Of a DNA stretch of 64,000 bases, positions 42,325-50,474 are shown piece after piece. The notes under the pieces are model-generated. The model was not told the origin of the DNA and ran no database searches. It saw only the letters and a list, made by a program, of their open reading frames with translations. A program made the translations under genes and the position numbers. The first letter of the stretch is position 1. Every line of letters begins with the position of its first letter. The DNA is from Marmoricola sp. OAE513 (GTDB lineage: Bacteria > Actinomycetota > Actinomycetes > Propionibacteriales > Nocardioidaceae). The stretch is from assembly GCF_040546585.1 (NCBI RefSeq), contig NZ_JBEPOC010000001.1:2666001-2730000 (forward strand), read 5' to 3'.

Positions 42325-44274
42325 GTGCCCGAGACCTCGACCGACAAGCCGACGGTCCGGGACGTGCTCGGAGCGGCGGTTGCCGCCGTCAACGGCAAGG
42401 AGCGGCCCGGCCAGATCCAGATGGCCGAGGCCGTCACTGCGGCGATGGAGTCCGGGCAGCACCTGCTCGTCCAGGCGGGCACCGGCACCGGGAAGTCGCT
42501 GGGCTACCTGGTCCCCGCACTCCTGCACCACGAGCGCGTCGTGATCGCGACCGCGACCCTGGCGCTGCAACACCAGCTGGTTGAGCGCGACATCCCGGCG
42601 CTGGTCGCCGCGGCTGATGAGGTCCTCGACGAAAAGGCGACCTTCGCGGTGCTCAAGGGCCGCTCGAACTACGCCTGCCTGCACCGCGTCCGCGAGGGCG
42701 TGCCGGACGACCAGGGCGCGCTCGTCGAGCTGCCGAAGGGTTCGCTCGGGGCCGAGGTCGTCGCGCTGCGCGAGTGGATCGAGGAGGAGGCCACCGACGG
42801 CGGAACCGGCGAGAAGGACAACGCCCCCCGGCACACCGACCAGGTCTGGCGGCAGGTCAGCGTCAGCGCGCGCGAGTGCGTCGGCGCGGCCAAGTGCGCC
42901 TACGGCACCGAGTGCTTCGCCGAGCGCGCCAAGGAGAAGGCTGCGAAGTCCCAGCTCGTCGTCACGAACCACTCGCTGCTGGCGATCGACGCCATCGAGG
43001 GCATCCCGATGATCCCCGAGTACGACGTCGTGGTGATCGACGAGGCCCACGAGCTGACCGCGCGGGTCACCCAGGCGGCCACCGACGAGCTCTCCCCGGG
43101 TGACGTCGACCGGACGGCCCGCCGGTCCCAGCGCCAGATCGACGGGCCCGAAGCCGACGACCTCGCCGACGCCGGGGACGCCCTGCGCGACGCCTTGGCC
43201 GGTGCTCCCGGTGGGCGCCTCGAGCAGGTCCCGCAGGACATCTCCGACGCACTCGCGCTGGTGCGCGACGCCGCGCGTTCCTTGATCAGTGCGTTTCCCA
43301 AGGCGGCGCCGGGAGCCGAGGCCGACGCCGGCGCCACCCAGGCCAAGGGCTGGGCCCAGGAGCTGTTCGCGACCGCGGAGCGGATGCACGCGGCCTCGGA
43401 GTACGACGTCCTCTGGGTCTCCGAGCGCGAGCAGAAGCACGGCGGCAACCGGCTCTGCATCGCCCCGCTGAACGTGGCCGCCCAGATGCGCGACAAGCTG
43501 CTCACCGACAAGACCGTCATCTTCACCTCGGCGACCCTGATGCTCGGCGGCGACTTCTCGGTGGTCGCCGGCTCCGTCGGCCTGGACCGGGACAAGAACG
43601 GCGACACCTGGAAGGGCATCGACGTCGGCTCGCCCTTCGACTACGGCCAGCAGTCGATCCTGTACGTCGCCAAGCACCTGCCGCAGCCGGGGCGCGACGG
43701 TCTGCAGAAGGTCCAGCTCGACGAGATCGTCGACCTGATCGATGCCGCCGACGGGCGCACGCTCGGCCTGTTCTCCAGTCGTCGCGCTGCAGAGGCCGCC
43801 GCCGAGACCGTCCGCGAACGCCTGCCGCACCTGACCACGCTGTGCCAGGGCGACGCCCAGCTGCCCGAGCTCACGCGCCAATTCATCGGCGACCCGCACA
43901 CGAACCTCTTCGGTACGTTGTCACTCTGGCAGGGCCTCGACGTCCCCGGCGACACCTGCCAGCTGGTGCTCATCGACCGGGTGCCGTTCCCGCGTCCCGA
44001 CGACCCGCTGATGTCTGCGCGTGCGACCGCCGCCGACAAGGCGGGGGCCAACGGCTTCATGGCGGTCTCGGCGACCCACGCCGCGCTGCTGCTCGCCCAG
44101 GGCGCCGGGCGGCTGATCCGGACCACGAGCGACAAGGGCGTGGTGGCGATCCTGGATCCGCGTCTGGTCACCGCGCGCTACGGCTCGTTCCTGCGCGCGA
44201 GCCTGCCGCCGATGTGGATGACGACCGACCCGGCTGTGGTGCGCAAGGCGTTGAAGCGGCTGAGCGAGAAGTGA
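42325..44274 (+). CDS. dinG: DinG/XPD-like ATP-dependent DNA helicase
   Basis: 649 residues. Superfamily 2 helicase of the iron-sulfur group. Walker A AGTGTGKS (51-58), four candidate cluster cysteines C118, C185, C191 and C197 (ECVGAAKCAYGTECF), DEAH box at 239-242, and late motifs LWQGLDVPGDTC and QGAGRLIRT. It unwinds DNA 5' to 3', probably in repair or at R-loops. No LexA box is seen at its promoter, so SOS control is not supported. Its stop is adjacent to the stop of the convergent protease gene. Confidence 0.92.
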   Translation: MPETSTDKPTVRDVLGAAVAAVNGKERPGQIQMAEAVTAAMESGQHLLVQAGTGTGKSLGYLVPALLHHERVVIATATLALQHQLVERDIPALVAAADEVLDEKATFAVLKGRSNYACLHRVREGVPDDQGALVELPKGSLGAEVVALREWIEEEATDGGTGEKDNAPRHTDQVWRQVSVSARECVGAAKCAYGTECFAERAKEKAAKSQLVVTNHSLLAIDAIEGIPMIPEYDVVVIDEAHELTARVTQAATDELSPGDVDRTARRSQRQIDGPEADDLADAGDALRDALAGAPGGRLEQVPQDISDALALVRDAARSLISAFPKAAPGAEADAGATQAKGWAQELFATAERMHAASEYDVLWVSEREQKHGGNRLCIAPLNVAAQMRDKLLTDKTVIFTSATLMLGGDFSVVAGSVGLDRDKNGDTWKGIDVGSPFDYGQQSILYVAKHLPQPGRDGLQKVQLDEIVDLIDAADGRTLGLFSSRRAAEAAAETVRERLPHLTTLCQGDAQLPELTRQFIGDPHTNLFGTLSLWQGLDVPGDTCQLVLIDRVPFPRPDDPLMSARATAADKAGANGFMAVSATHAALLLAQGAGRLIRTTSDKGVVAILDPRLVTARYGSFLRASLPPMWMTTDPAVVRKALKRLSEK

Positions 44275-46569
44275 CTACTTCGCGCTGACGACCTTGGACG
44301 ACGACGAGGCGGGCGAGGCCCCCTTCACGTTGTACGCGACGACCTTGAACCGGTACTTGCCCTTCGCCAGCGCGAACGCGTAGGACCTGGCGCTGCCCGG
44401 CAGCGCCTTCGACACCTTCGTGCTGACCACCTTGCCCGCGCTGTTCACCTTCGACGCCACGACCTTGTACGACGTGATCGCGGCACCGCCGTTGCTGGAC
44501 GGCGCCGACCAGCGCGCCGTCGCGGTGTACGGCTTGCCGGCCTTGCCCGAGGAAGCGGCACCGATCCGGGGTGCCGACGGCTTGAGGGCGACCACGACCT
44601 TGACGGTCCGCGTCGGCACGGTCCCGGAGATCTCTGCCTCCATGTCGGCGGTCAGCTCCACGGTGTGCGTGCCGTAGGCGCTGAACGTCTTCTGGTAGCT
44701 GCGGACCGCGGCGGTCTGGGGGTACAGCTGCCCGTCGATCCTCAGCAGCCAGAAGTTCAGGTAGGCGTTGCCCTGGTTCGGCGGGAGCGTCCAGGTGAGG
44801 GTGGCGGTCAAGCCGCTGGTGGTCACCGTGACCGGGGGCGCCGTCGCGGGCAGCCACGACGCGACGTGCTGGACGAGGGTCTTCGGCTCGCTCCCGCCAG
44901 CGGCGTTCAGGGCGGTGACGGCCAGGGCGACGTCGTGGCCTCCCTGCACGGCGACAGCACGCGAGGTCGTCGAGGCGGGGACCTCGATCGGGCCGGAGTC
45001 GAGACCGGTGATCCGGTAACCGGTCGGGGCCGGACCGGAGGCCGGGGCCGACCAGGTCAGGGTTCCGGCGCCCCGGGTGCTGGTCAGGTTGATCGTCGCG
45101 GGCGCGTTCGGCGGCGTACCGTTCGCTGCCGCGCACCCGCTGACGGTCAGGGTGTAGGCGCCGACGCTGCCGTAGTCGGAGTAGCCGTCGGTCAGCGGTT
45201 TGCCGTTGCCGACGCCGTCGACCTTGACGAGGTACGTGCCTGCCGGCCCGGTTGGCGAGATCGTGTCGGCGTCCATCCCTGCGGCCGTCCGGTGCGCGAA
45301 GCCGCCGACGATGACCTCGCTCGACGGTGGGTCGGAGAAGGCGATCAGGTTGTCGTTCGCGGACCGGAGATCCACCCGCAGGTCCAGCCCGCTGCCCTGG
45401 CCGCCGCCGACGGCGCCGACCGACGGTGCCGCTGTGCACGGGCCGACCTTGTAGTAGTCCACGTCTCGGCTGGTGATGACGCCCTTCACCGAGTAGTCGG
45501 TCCGGGCGCCCAGGCTGGTAGCGGTGGCGGCCGTGTTGCCGGCGTCGTCGGGGAGGAGGGGAAGGCCCTTCGCCAGCATGCTCGCGAAGTCGTCCTGCTT
45601 GTTCGACGCGTTGGCGTAGTCGCCGTTGCTGAACTGGGAGATCCCGTGCGCACCCGACCCCATGATCGGCGTCCACGCGCCCTGCCCGGCGTAGTACTCC
45701 TCGCTCGGGGAGGTGCGGCCGTCGTGGTTGAGGCCGAGGGTGTGGCCGATCTCGTGCGCCGCGACCCGCGCCGCCTGGTGCGCGTTCGGCTGCCGGCGCA
45801 CCCACGTGGGCTCCAAGGAGTCCGCGTCGGCGCCCGACTCGCTCGGGTTGGCGAACTGACCGAAGACCGCGACGCCGGCGCAGTTGGAGCAGACCGGCCC
45901 CGAGTCGGGGTCGTCGCTGAACAGGACGTGGTCGCCGTAGGTGTCGTCAGCGACTCCTGCCCGGTTGTAGCCGTCCGGGCCCGGGTCATCCGTGGTCACG
46001 TCGACGTCGTAGGCGGCGTACATCTCGGCGAGGATCCGCCACACCTCCTGGATGTAGCCGTGCTCGTCGGAGCTGTACGTCGTCAGGTCCGGGTCCGAGA
46101 GCAGGGTGAAGCCGTCGTAGTGACCGTCGGGGATACCGGTCTGGTGGTTCCAGTAGGTATCGGTCACCTCCGCCCCGTCGAAGTCGAGGAAGATCGTGTG
46201 CTTCGAGCCGGGCCGGCTGTGCAGGGAGAAGGTCTGCGGCTCGGGGAACTGCGCCTCGGCGATCCGCGCGGCAGGGGCCTGCTCCGACTCCTCGAACGTG
46301 TCTTCGTAGACCAGGCGGCCGCCGCGCGTCACGACCGCGGAGTCGTCGGTGGCCAGGATCCGGCGCAGGGCAGGGGTGCTCAACCCGGAGCGGCGCGCGA
46401 TCCCGTCGAGGTCGTCACCGAGCTGCTGGATCGCCTGCTTGCCGTGCAGGGCCGCCGCCGGAGCCGGGTCTCGCTGAGCAGCCTCCGCGCCCGTGAGAGT
46501 CCCGGCGTACGTCGAACCGAGCACGAGCGCGGACAGGCAGGCAGCGGCCACGAGCCGAGAGGAGACCAT
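44275..46569 (-). CDS. Secreted metzincin-type metalloprotease with Fn3 domains, paralog 1
   Basis: 764 residues. Signal peptide, a propeptide-like region to about 105, then TIFLDFDGAEVTD and the zinc site HEIGHTLGLNHDG (H272, E273, H276, H282, with D283). WTPIMG provides the Met-turn (M303). After it come a PPC-like beta domain (DVDYYKVGP to DYGSVGAYTLTVSGC), then two or three fibronectin-type III domains ending KGASPASSSSKVVSAK. It probably cleaves protein outside the cell. It is one of three related genes within 8.8 kb. The protease family assignment is by motif, not by a named MEROPS family. Confidence 0.82.
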   Translation of the reverse strand: MVSSRLVAAACLSALVLGSTYAGTLTGAEAAQRDPAPAAALHGKQAIQQLGDDLDGIARRSGLSTPALRRILATDDSAVVTRGGRLVYEDTFEESEQAPAARIAEAQFPEPQTFSLHSRPGSKHTIFLDFDGAEVTDTYWNHQTGIPDGHYDGFTLLSDPDLTTYSSDEHGYIQEVWRILAEMYAAYDVDVTTDDPGPDGYNRAGVADDTYGDHVLFSDDPDSGPVCSNCAGVAVFGQFANPSESGADADSLEPTWVRRQPNAHQAARVAAHEIGHTLGLNHDGRTSPSEEYYAGQGAWTPIMGSGAHGISQFSNGDYANASNKQDDFASMLAKGLPLLPDDAGNTAATATSLGARTDYSVKGVITSRDVDYYKVGPCTAAPSVGAVGGGQGSGLDLRVDLRSANDNLIAFSDPPSSEVIVGGFAHRTAAGMDADTISPTGPAGTYLVKVDGVGNGKPLTDGYSDYGSVGAYTLTVSGCAAANGTPPNAPATINLTSTRGAGTLTWSAPASGPAPTGYRITGLDSGPIEVPASTTSRAVAVQGGHDVALAVTALNAAGGSEPKTLVQHVASWLPATAPPVTVTTSGLTATLTWTLPPNQGNAYLNFWLLRIDGQLYPQTAAVRSYQKTFSAYGTHTVELTADMEAEISGTVPTRTVKVVVALKPSAPRIGAASSGKAGKPYTATARWSAPSSNGGAAITSYKVVASKVNSAGKVVSTKVSKALPGSARSYAFALAKGKYRFKVVAYNVKGASPASSSSKVVSAK

Positions 46570-46635
46570 GGGGTGAAGTCTCTCCCGAAAAGTCCGATTA
46601 CATCCGTGAATGGGACAGAGCGGTCGGGCGTGGAC

Positions 46636-48981
46636 CTACTTGGCGGTGACGACCTTCGACAGACCGGAGGCCGGCGAGGCGCCCTTGGCGTTGTAGGCGA
46701 CCACGCGGAACTTGTACGAGCCCTTGGAGAGCTTGAACTTGTACGAGCGGGCACCGCCGCCGAGCGCCTTGGAGACCTTGGTGCTGACGACCTTGCCCTT
46801 CTTGATCTTGTAGGCGATCACCTTGTACGACGTGATCGCCGCGCCGCCGTTGCTGCCCGGCGCGGCCCACTTGGCCGTCGCGGTGACGGGCTTGCCGGAC
46901 TTGCCGGAGGACGCCTTGCCGATCCGCGGCGCTGACGGCTTCACCGCGAGCAGGAAGGAGACCGTGCGGCCGGGTGCGGCGCCACCGGTGTCGGAGGTGT
47001 AGTTCGGCGTGATCCTCAGGGTGTGCTTGCCGTACGTCGACCAGCTCGCGTTGACGCCGTACTGGAACTCCGGCAGTGGAAGGTCGTCCTCGGAGCTGCC
47101 CTCCCGGATGTTCCACCCCGTCAGCACGGCGCCGCCCGGGTTAGCCGGCGGAGCCCACCGGATCATCGCCGTGAGCACCTTCGTGGTCACCGCGACCGCA
47201 GGCAGCGCGGTCGGGACCCACGAGTCGACGTACGTCGTCAACGTGCCGGGAGCACTGACGCCGGCGTTGCTCAGGGCGAAGACCTGGTAGGTGAAGTTCT
47301 CGCCACCGTTGACGGTGACAGCCTTCGACGTCGCGGTGCCGGTCGTCTCGACCGGGCCGCCGGGCAGGCCGGTGATCCGGTAGCCGGTGATCGGGGAGGT
47401 GCCCGCCGAGGCCGGTGCGGTCCAGCTGATGGTCCCGGCGGCCTTGGTGTTCGAGAGCCCCACCATGGTCGGCGCTCCCGGGGCCGTGCCGTTGGCCGCG
47501 GCGCAGCCGCTGATGTTGAGCGTGTACGAGCCGATCGAGCCGTAGTCGCTGTAGCCGGTGGTGGCCGGGTTGCCGTTGCCCACACCGTCGACCTTCACGG
47601 AGTACGTCCCGGCACCGGATCCCGCGGTGATCGAAGCGTTCATGCCGACCGGCGTGTACGGCTCAGGACCGGACCCGGTCTGACCGGAGGTCGGGTTGTT
47701 GGTCCCGATCGCGGTCGAGCTGCCGTTCTTGAAGACGTCGAGCCGGATGTCCAGCGCGCTGCCCATGCCGCTGCCGGTGGCGCTGAAGGTCGGCGCACTG
47801 GTGCACGGCCCGACCTTGTAGTAGTCGACGTCCGCGCGGGTGGAGATGTTCGCCTTGATCGGGTCGTAGGTGCTCCGTGCACCCAGCGAGTTGGCGGTCG
47901 CCAGGGTGTTGCCGGCCTCGTCGGGCAGGCGCGGCAGACCACCGGCGTTGACGATGACGTTGAGGTCGTCCTCCCTGTTGCTGGCGTTCTTGTAGTCGCC
48001 GTTGCTGAACTGGTGGATCGCGTTGAAACCGGCGCCCATCATCGGCGTCCAGGCGCCCTGGCCTTCGTAGTACTCCTCCTTCGGGGAGGTGCGTCCGTCG
48101 TGGCTCAGGCCGAGCGTGTGACCGATCTCGTGGCTGGCGGCCATCGCGGCGTCGAACGCGTAGTCGTACTTCCGCACCCAGGACGGCTCGTAGTAGTCGT
48201 CGCCGTCACCGGGGTAGTTGACCTCGTCGAAGGTGTCCAGCCACGCCACCCCGCCACAGCCGTCGTCCGGGTCGCAGACCGGGAACGAGTCCGGGTCGTC
48301 GCTGAAGAGGATGTGGTCGCCGTACGTGGTGTCGCTCGGCGTGCTGCGGTTGTACGCCGCCGTGCCCGGGTCCTGGGTGGTGACGTTGACGTTGAAGGTC
48401 GCGTAGGTCTCGGAGACCAGGCGCCAGACCTCCTGGATGTACTCGTGCTCGGCGGCGCTGAACGCGCCGAAGTTGCCGTCGATCGAGAAGGCTGCGTAGG
48501 CCTTGCTCGGGATGTCGTCGGCCTCGTTCCAGCCGCTGTTCCCGACGAAGGCACCGTCGAAGTCGAGGAAGATCGTGCGCTTGGCGCCCGGGCGGCTGTT
48601 GAGCGTGAACGTCTGGGACTCCGGGAACTGGGGTGCAGCGGCCGACTTCTTCGGGCCACCGCCGGGCCGGATGACGGCCTGATCGGCGAAGGCGATCCGT
48701 CCCGTCGGGTAGACGCGCACGCTCGGGTCGTCGAGGACGAGCGCGGTGAACTCGGCGGTGCTCAGACCGTTGGCCGCGGCTGCCTCGTCGACGTTGTCGC
48801 CGAGGGCGCGCAGGGCGGCACGGCCGCTGGACTTCCGCTTCATCAGCTGCGACGGCTCCTTGGCTGCCGCAGCGAAGGTCGGTCGGTCGGTCTGCGGAGC
48901 TGCTTCGGCGTACGTCGTCGCGAGCACGGTGCCGAGACCGATGACCAGGGCGAGCGGGGCTGCCAGGAGAGAACGCTTCAT
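46636..48981 (-). CDS. Secreted metzincin-type metalloprotease with Fn3 domains, paralog 2
   Basis: 781 residues, the closest relative of the previous gene. Signal peptide ends near AEAAPQ. TIFLDFDGAFVGNSG, zinc site HEIGHTLGLSHDG (H284, E285, H288, H294, with D295) and Met-turn WTPMMG are kept. The PPC-like and Fn3 domains follow in the same order and the C-terminal 100 residues are nearly the same (KPSAPRIGKASSGKSGKP, KGASPASGLSKVVTAK). One cysteine pair in VCDPDDGCGG differs from paralog 1. The catalytic residues are complete, so it should be active. Confidence 0.82.
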   Translation of the reverse strand: MKRSLLAAPLALVIGLGTVLATTYAEAAPQTDRPTFAAAAKEPSQLMKRKSSGRAALRALGDNVDEAAAANGLSTAEFTALVLDDPSVRVYPTGRIAFADQAVIRPGGGPKKSAAAPQFPESQTFTLNSRPGAKRTIFLDFDGAFVGNSGWNEADDIPSKAYAAFSIDGNFGAFSAAEHEYIQEVWRLVSETYATFNVNVTTQDPGTAAYNRSTPSDTTYGDHILFSDDPDSFPVCDPDDGCGGVAWLDTFDEVNYPGDGDDYYEPSWVRKYDYAFDAAMAASHEIGHTLGLSHDGRTSPKEEYYEGQGAWTPMMGAGFNAIHQFSNGDYKNASNREDDLNVIVNAGGLPRLPDEAGNTLATANSLGARSTYDPIKANISTRADVDYYKVGPCTSAPTFSATGSGMGSALDIRLDVFKNGSSTAIGTNNPTSGQTGSGPEPYTPVGMNASITAGSGAGTYSVKVDGVGNGNPATTGYSDYGSIGSYTLNISGCAAANGTAPGAPTMVGLSNTKAAGTISWTAPASAGTSPITGYRITGLPGGPVETTGTATSKAVTVNGGENFTYQVFALSNAGVSAPGTLTTYVDSWVPTALPAVAVTTKVLTAMIRWAPPANPGGAVLTGWNIREGSSEDDLPLPEFQYGVNASWSTYGKHTLRITPNYTSDTGGAAPGRTVSFLLAVKPSAPRIGKASSGKSGKPVTATAKWAAPGSNGGAAITSYKVIAYKIKKGKVVSTKVSKALGGGARSYKFKLSKGSYKFRVVAYNAKGASPASGLSKVVTAK

Positions 48982-49120
48982 GGGGGAGTGTCCTAGGGGA
49001 TTGTTCCGAGAGGTGCGGGCCGAGACGGCCCCTGCACATTCTTGGTCAGAGCCGCGTGGAGCGGAACGGTTTCGCAGATCTGGGCTAGCGCACCGGCGTC
49101 GACGAGGTGGCCGGCTCGCT

Positions 49121-50374
49121 TCAGCCGCTCGCCGTCGCGGCGCCGTACCGGGTCCGCGTCGCCAACGCCCACCGGCACACCGGGCCGATCCCCGCCGCGG
49201 CCCCGAGAATCAGTCCGGCCAGGACGAACCAACCGGGTCGACCCCAGGAGATGCAGAGCAGCGCGATCAAGGTCGGTGCGACGACGTTGGCCATGCTGAA
49301 GGCCAGGCTGGCAAAGCCCTGGTACTGACCCTGGCGCTCCGAGGGCGCGAGCCCCATCGTCACGCCCCACTGACCCCCGCTGGTGATCATCTCGCCGACC
49401 ACGTGGATCGACGACCCGACGAGGAGCAGCAGCACGGCATCGGTCGCGCCGAGCCCGTCACTGAAACCGATCACCACGAATCCGACCGCGATCCAGAGTC
49501 CGCCGCGGAACATCGCACGTGCCGAGCTGGTGACGTCGTCGGCGCCGAGGGTCATCCGGACCTGGAACAGCGCGACCACCGCGGTGTTGAGGATCAGCAG
49601 CACCGCCACCATCGAGGTCGGCGCTTCGGTGTGCTCGCTGATCCACAGCGGGATGCCGACCTCCATGACGACGAAGTGCATGACGACGATGCCGTTGAGC
49701 AGCGTGACCACCACGTACGGCGCGTCCCGCAGGACCGCGAGCCGCGGCTCGCCGGCGCCGCCGGCAGGAGCGGGCTCGAGGTGGGGGAGCCGCGCGAACA
49801 GCAGGCCGGCCAGGATCGAGGAAGCGCCGTCGAGAGCGAAGGTGGCCAGGTACGCCCACGGCTCGTTGATCCAGAGCGCGAGTCCGCCCATCAGGGCGCC
49901 GAGCCCCATCGCGACGTTGGTGACTGCGCGCAGGTACGCCTTGAAGCGAACTCCCTGGCCGCCGACCGCGGCGCGCGCGATGTACCCGTTGCGCACCGAG
50001 TTGGCGACCGAGTCGAACGAGCCGATCAACGCCATCACGAGCGCGAGTGCCCACAGCTCGCGGGTGACGAGCAAGCCGAGGGTGGCCAGCCCGGTCAGGA
50101 CGCTGAACGTCTGCAGGACCTCCCGCGGTCCACGGAGGTCACCGAGGTGACCGCCCGGCACGGCCGCCACCATCCCGACGAGTGCGCCGATCGAGAGGGC
50201 CAGGCCGACCTGCGCGGGATGGATCCCTACCTCGCGGGTGAAGTACAGCGCGAAGGTCGTGACCAGGGCGCCGGCACCTGCGCGGTTGACCAGCGTGCCG
50301 ACGGCGAGGACGCGGAGCGTCGGGTCGATCGGTACGCCGCGGCGGGTGAGGGGTGCGGGTGAGTCCGAGGCCAC
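49121..50374 (-). CDS. MFS transporter, 12-TM type
   Basis: 417 residues with about 12 membrane helices, starting (V)ASDSPAPLTRRGVPIDPTLR at GTG 50374. The helix 2-3 loop GGHLGDLRGPREVLQTF is MFS motif A. It lies inside the protease cluster but has its own leaderless-type promoter overlapped by a palindrome. The substrate is unknown, and linkage to the proteases by position alone is not evidence of a shared role. Confidence 0.87.
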   Translation of the reverse strand: MASDSPAPLTRRGVPIDPTLRVLAVGTLVNRAGAGALVTTFALYFTREVGIHPAQVGLALSIGALVGMVAAVPGGHLGDLRGPREVLQTFSVLTGLATLGLLVTRELWALALVMALIGSFDSVANSVRNGYIARAAVGGQGVRFKAYLRAVTNVAMGLGALMGGLALWINEPWAYLATFALDGASSILAGLLFARLPHLEPAPAGGAGEPRLAVLRDAPYVVVTLLNGIVVMHFVVMEVGIPLWISEHTEAPTSMVAVLLILNTAVVALFQVRMTLGADDVTSSARAMFRGGLWIAVGFVVIGFSDGLGATDAVLLLLVGSSIHVVGEMITSGGQWGVTMGLAPSERQGQYQGFASLAFSMANVVAPTLIALLCISWGRPGWFVLAGLILGAAAGIGPVCRWALATRTRYGAATASG

Positions 50375-50380
50375 CGGTCG

Positions 50381-50418
50381 AACCTAGTTCGACGGCTCGG
50401 TCGCCGTCGAACTAGTTT
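50381..50418. promoter_or_regulatory. Operator-like palindrome over MFS promoter
   Basis: AACCTAGTTCGACGGC (50381-50396) is an inverted repeat of GCCGTCGAACTAGTTT (50403-50418). Its left end contains the -10 box of the MFS gene (minus strand TAGGTT at 50386-50381, six bases before the GTG). Confidence 0.7.
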
Positions 50419-50427
50419 GCCGACCCG

Positions 50428-50466
50428 GCTGGTTGAGGAGGTTGCGCAGCAACCGTCTCGAAACCC
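50428..50466. repeat. Dispersed palindromic repeat, GGTTGAGGAGGTTGC type
   Basis: GGTTGAGGAGGTTGCGCAGC then AACCGTCTCGAAACCCC. The centre GGTTGCGCAGCAACC is a short hairpin. It lies just after the 3' end of the third protease gene. Confidence 0.75.
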
Positions 50467-50474
50467 CGGGCGCC

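Noticed and set aside
50378-50393. LexA box before the MFS gene (TCGAACCTAGTTCGA)
   Set aside because: The half-sites are three bases apart instead of four, and a larger, different palindrome covers the site.
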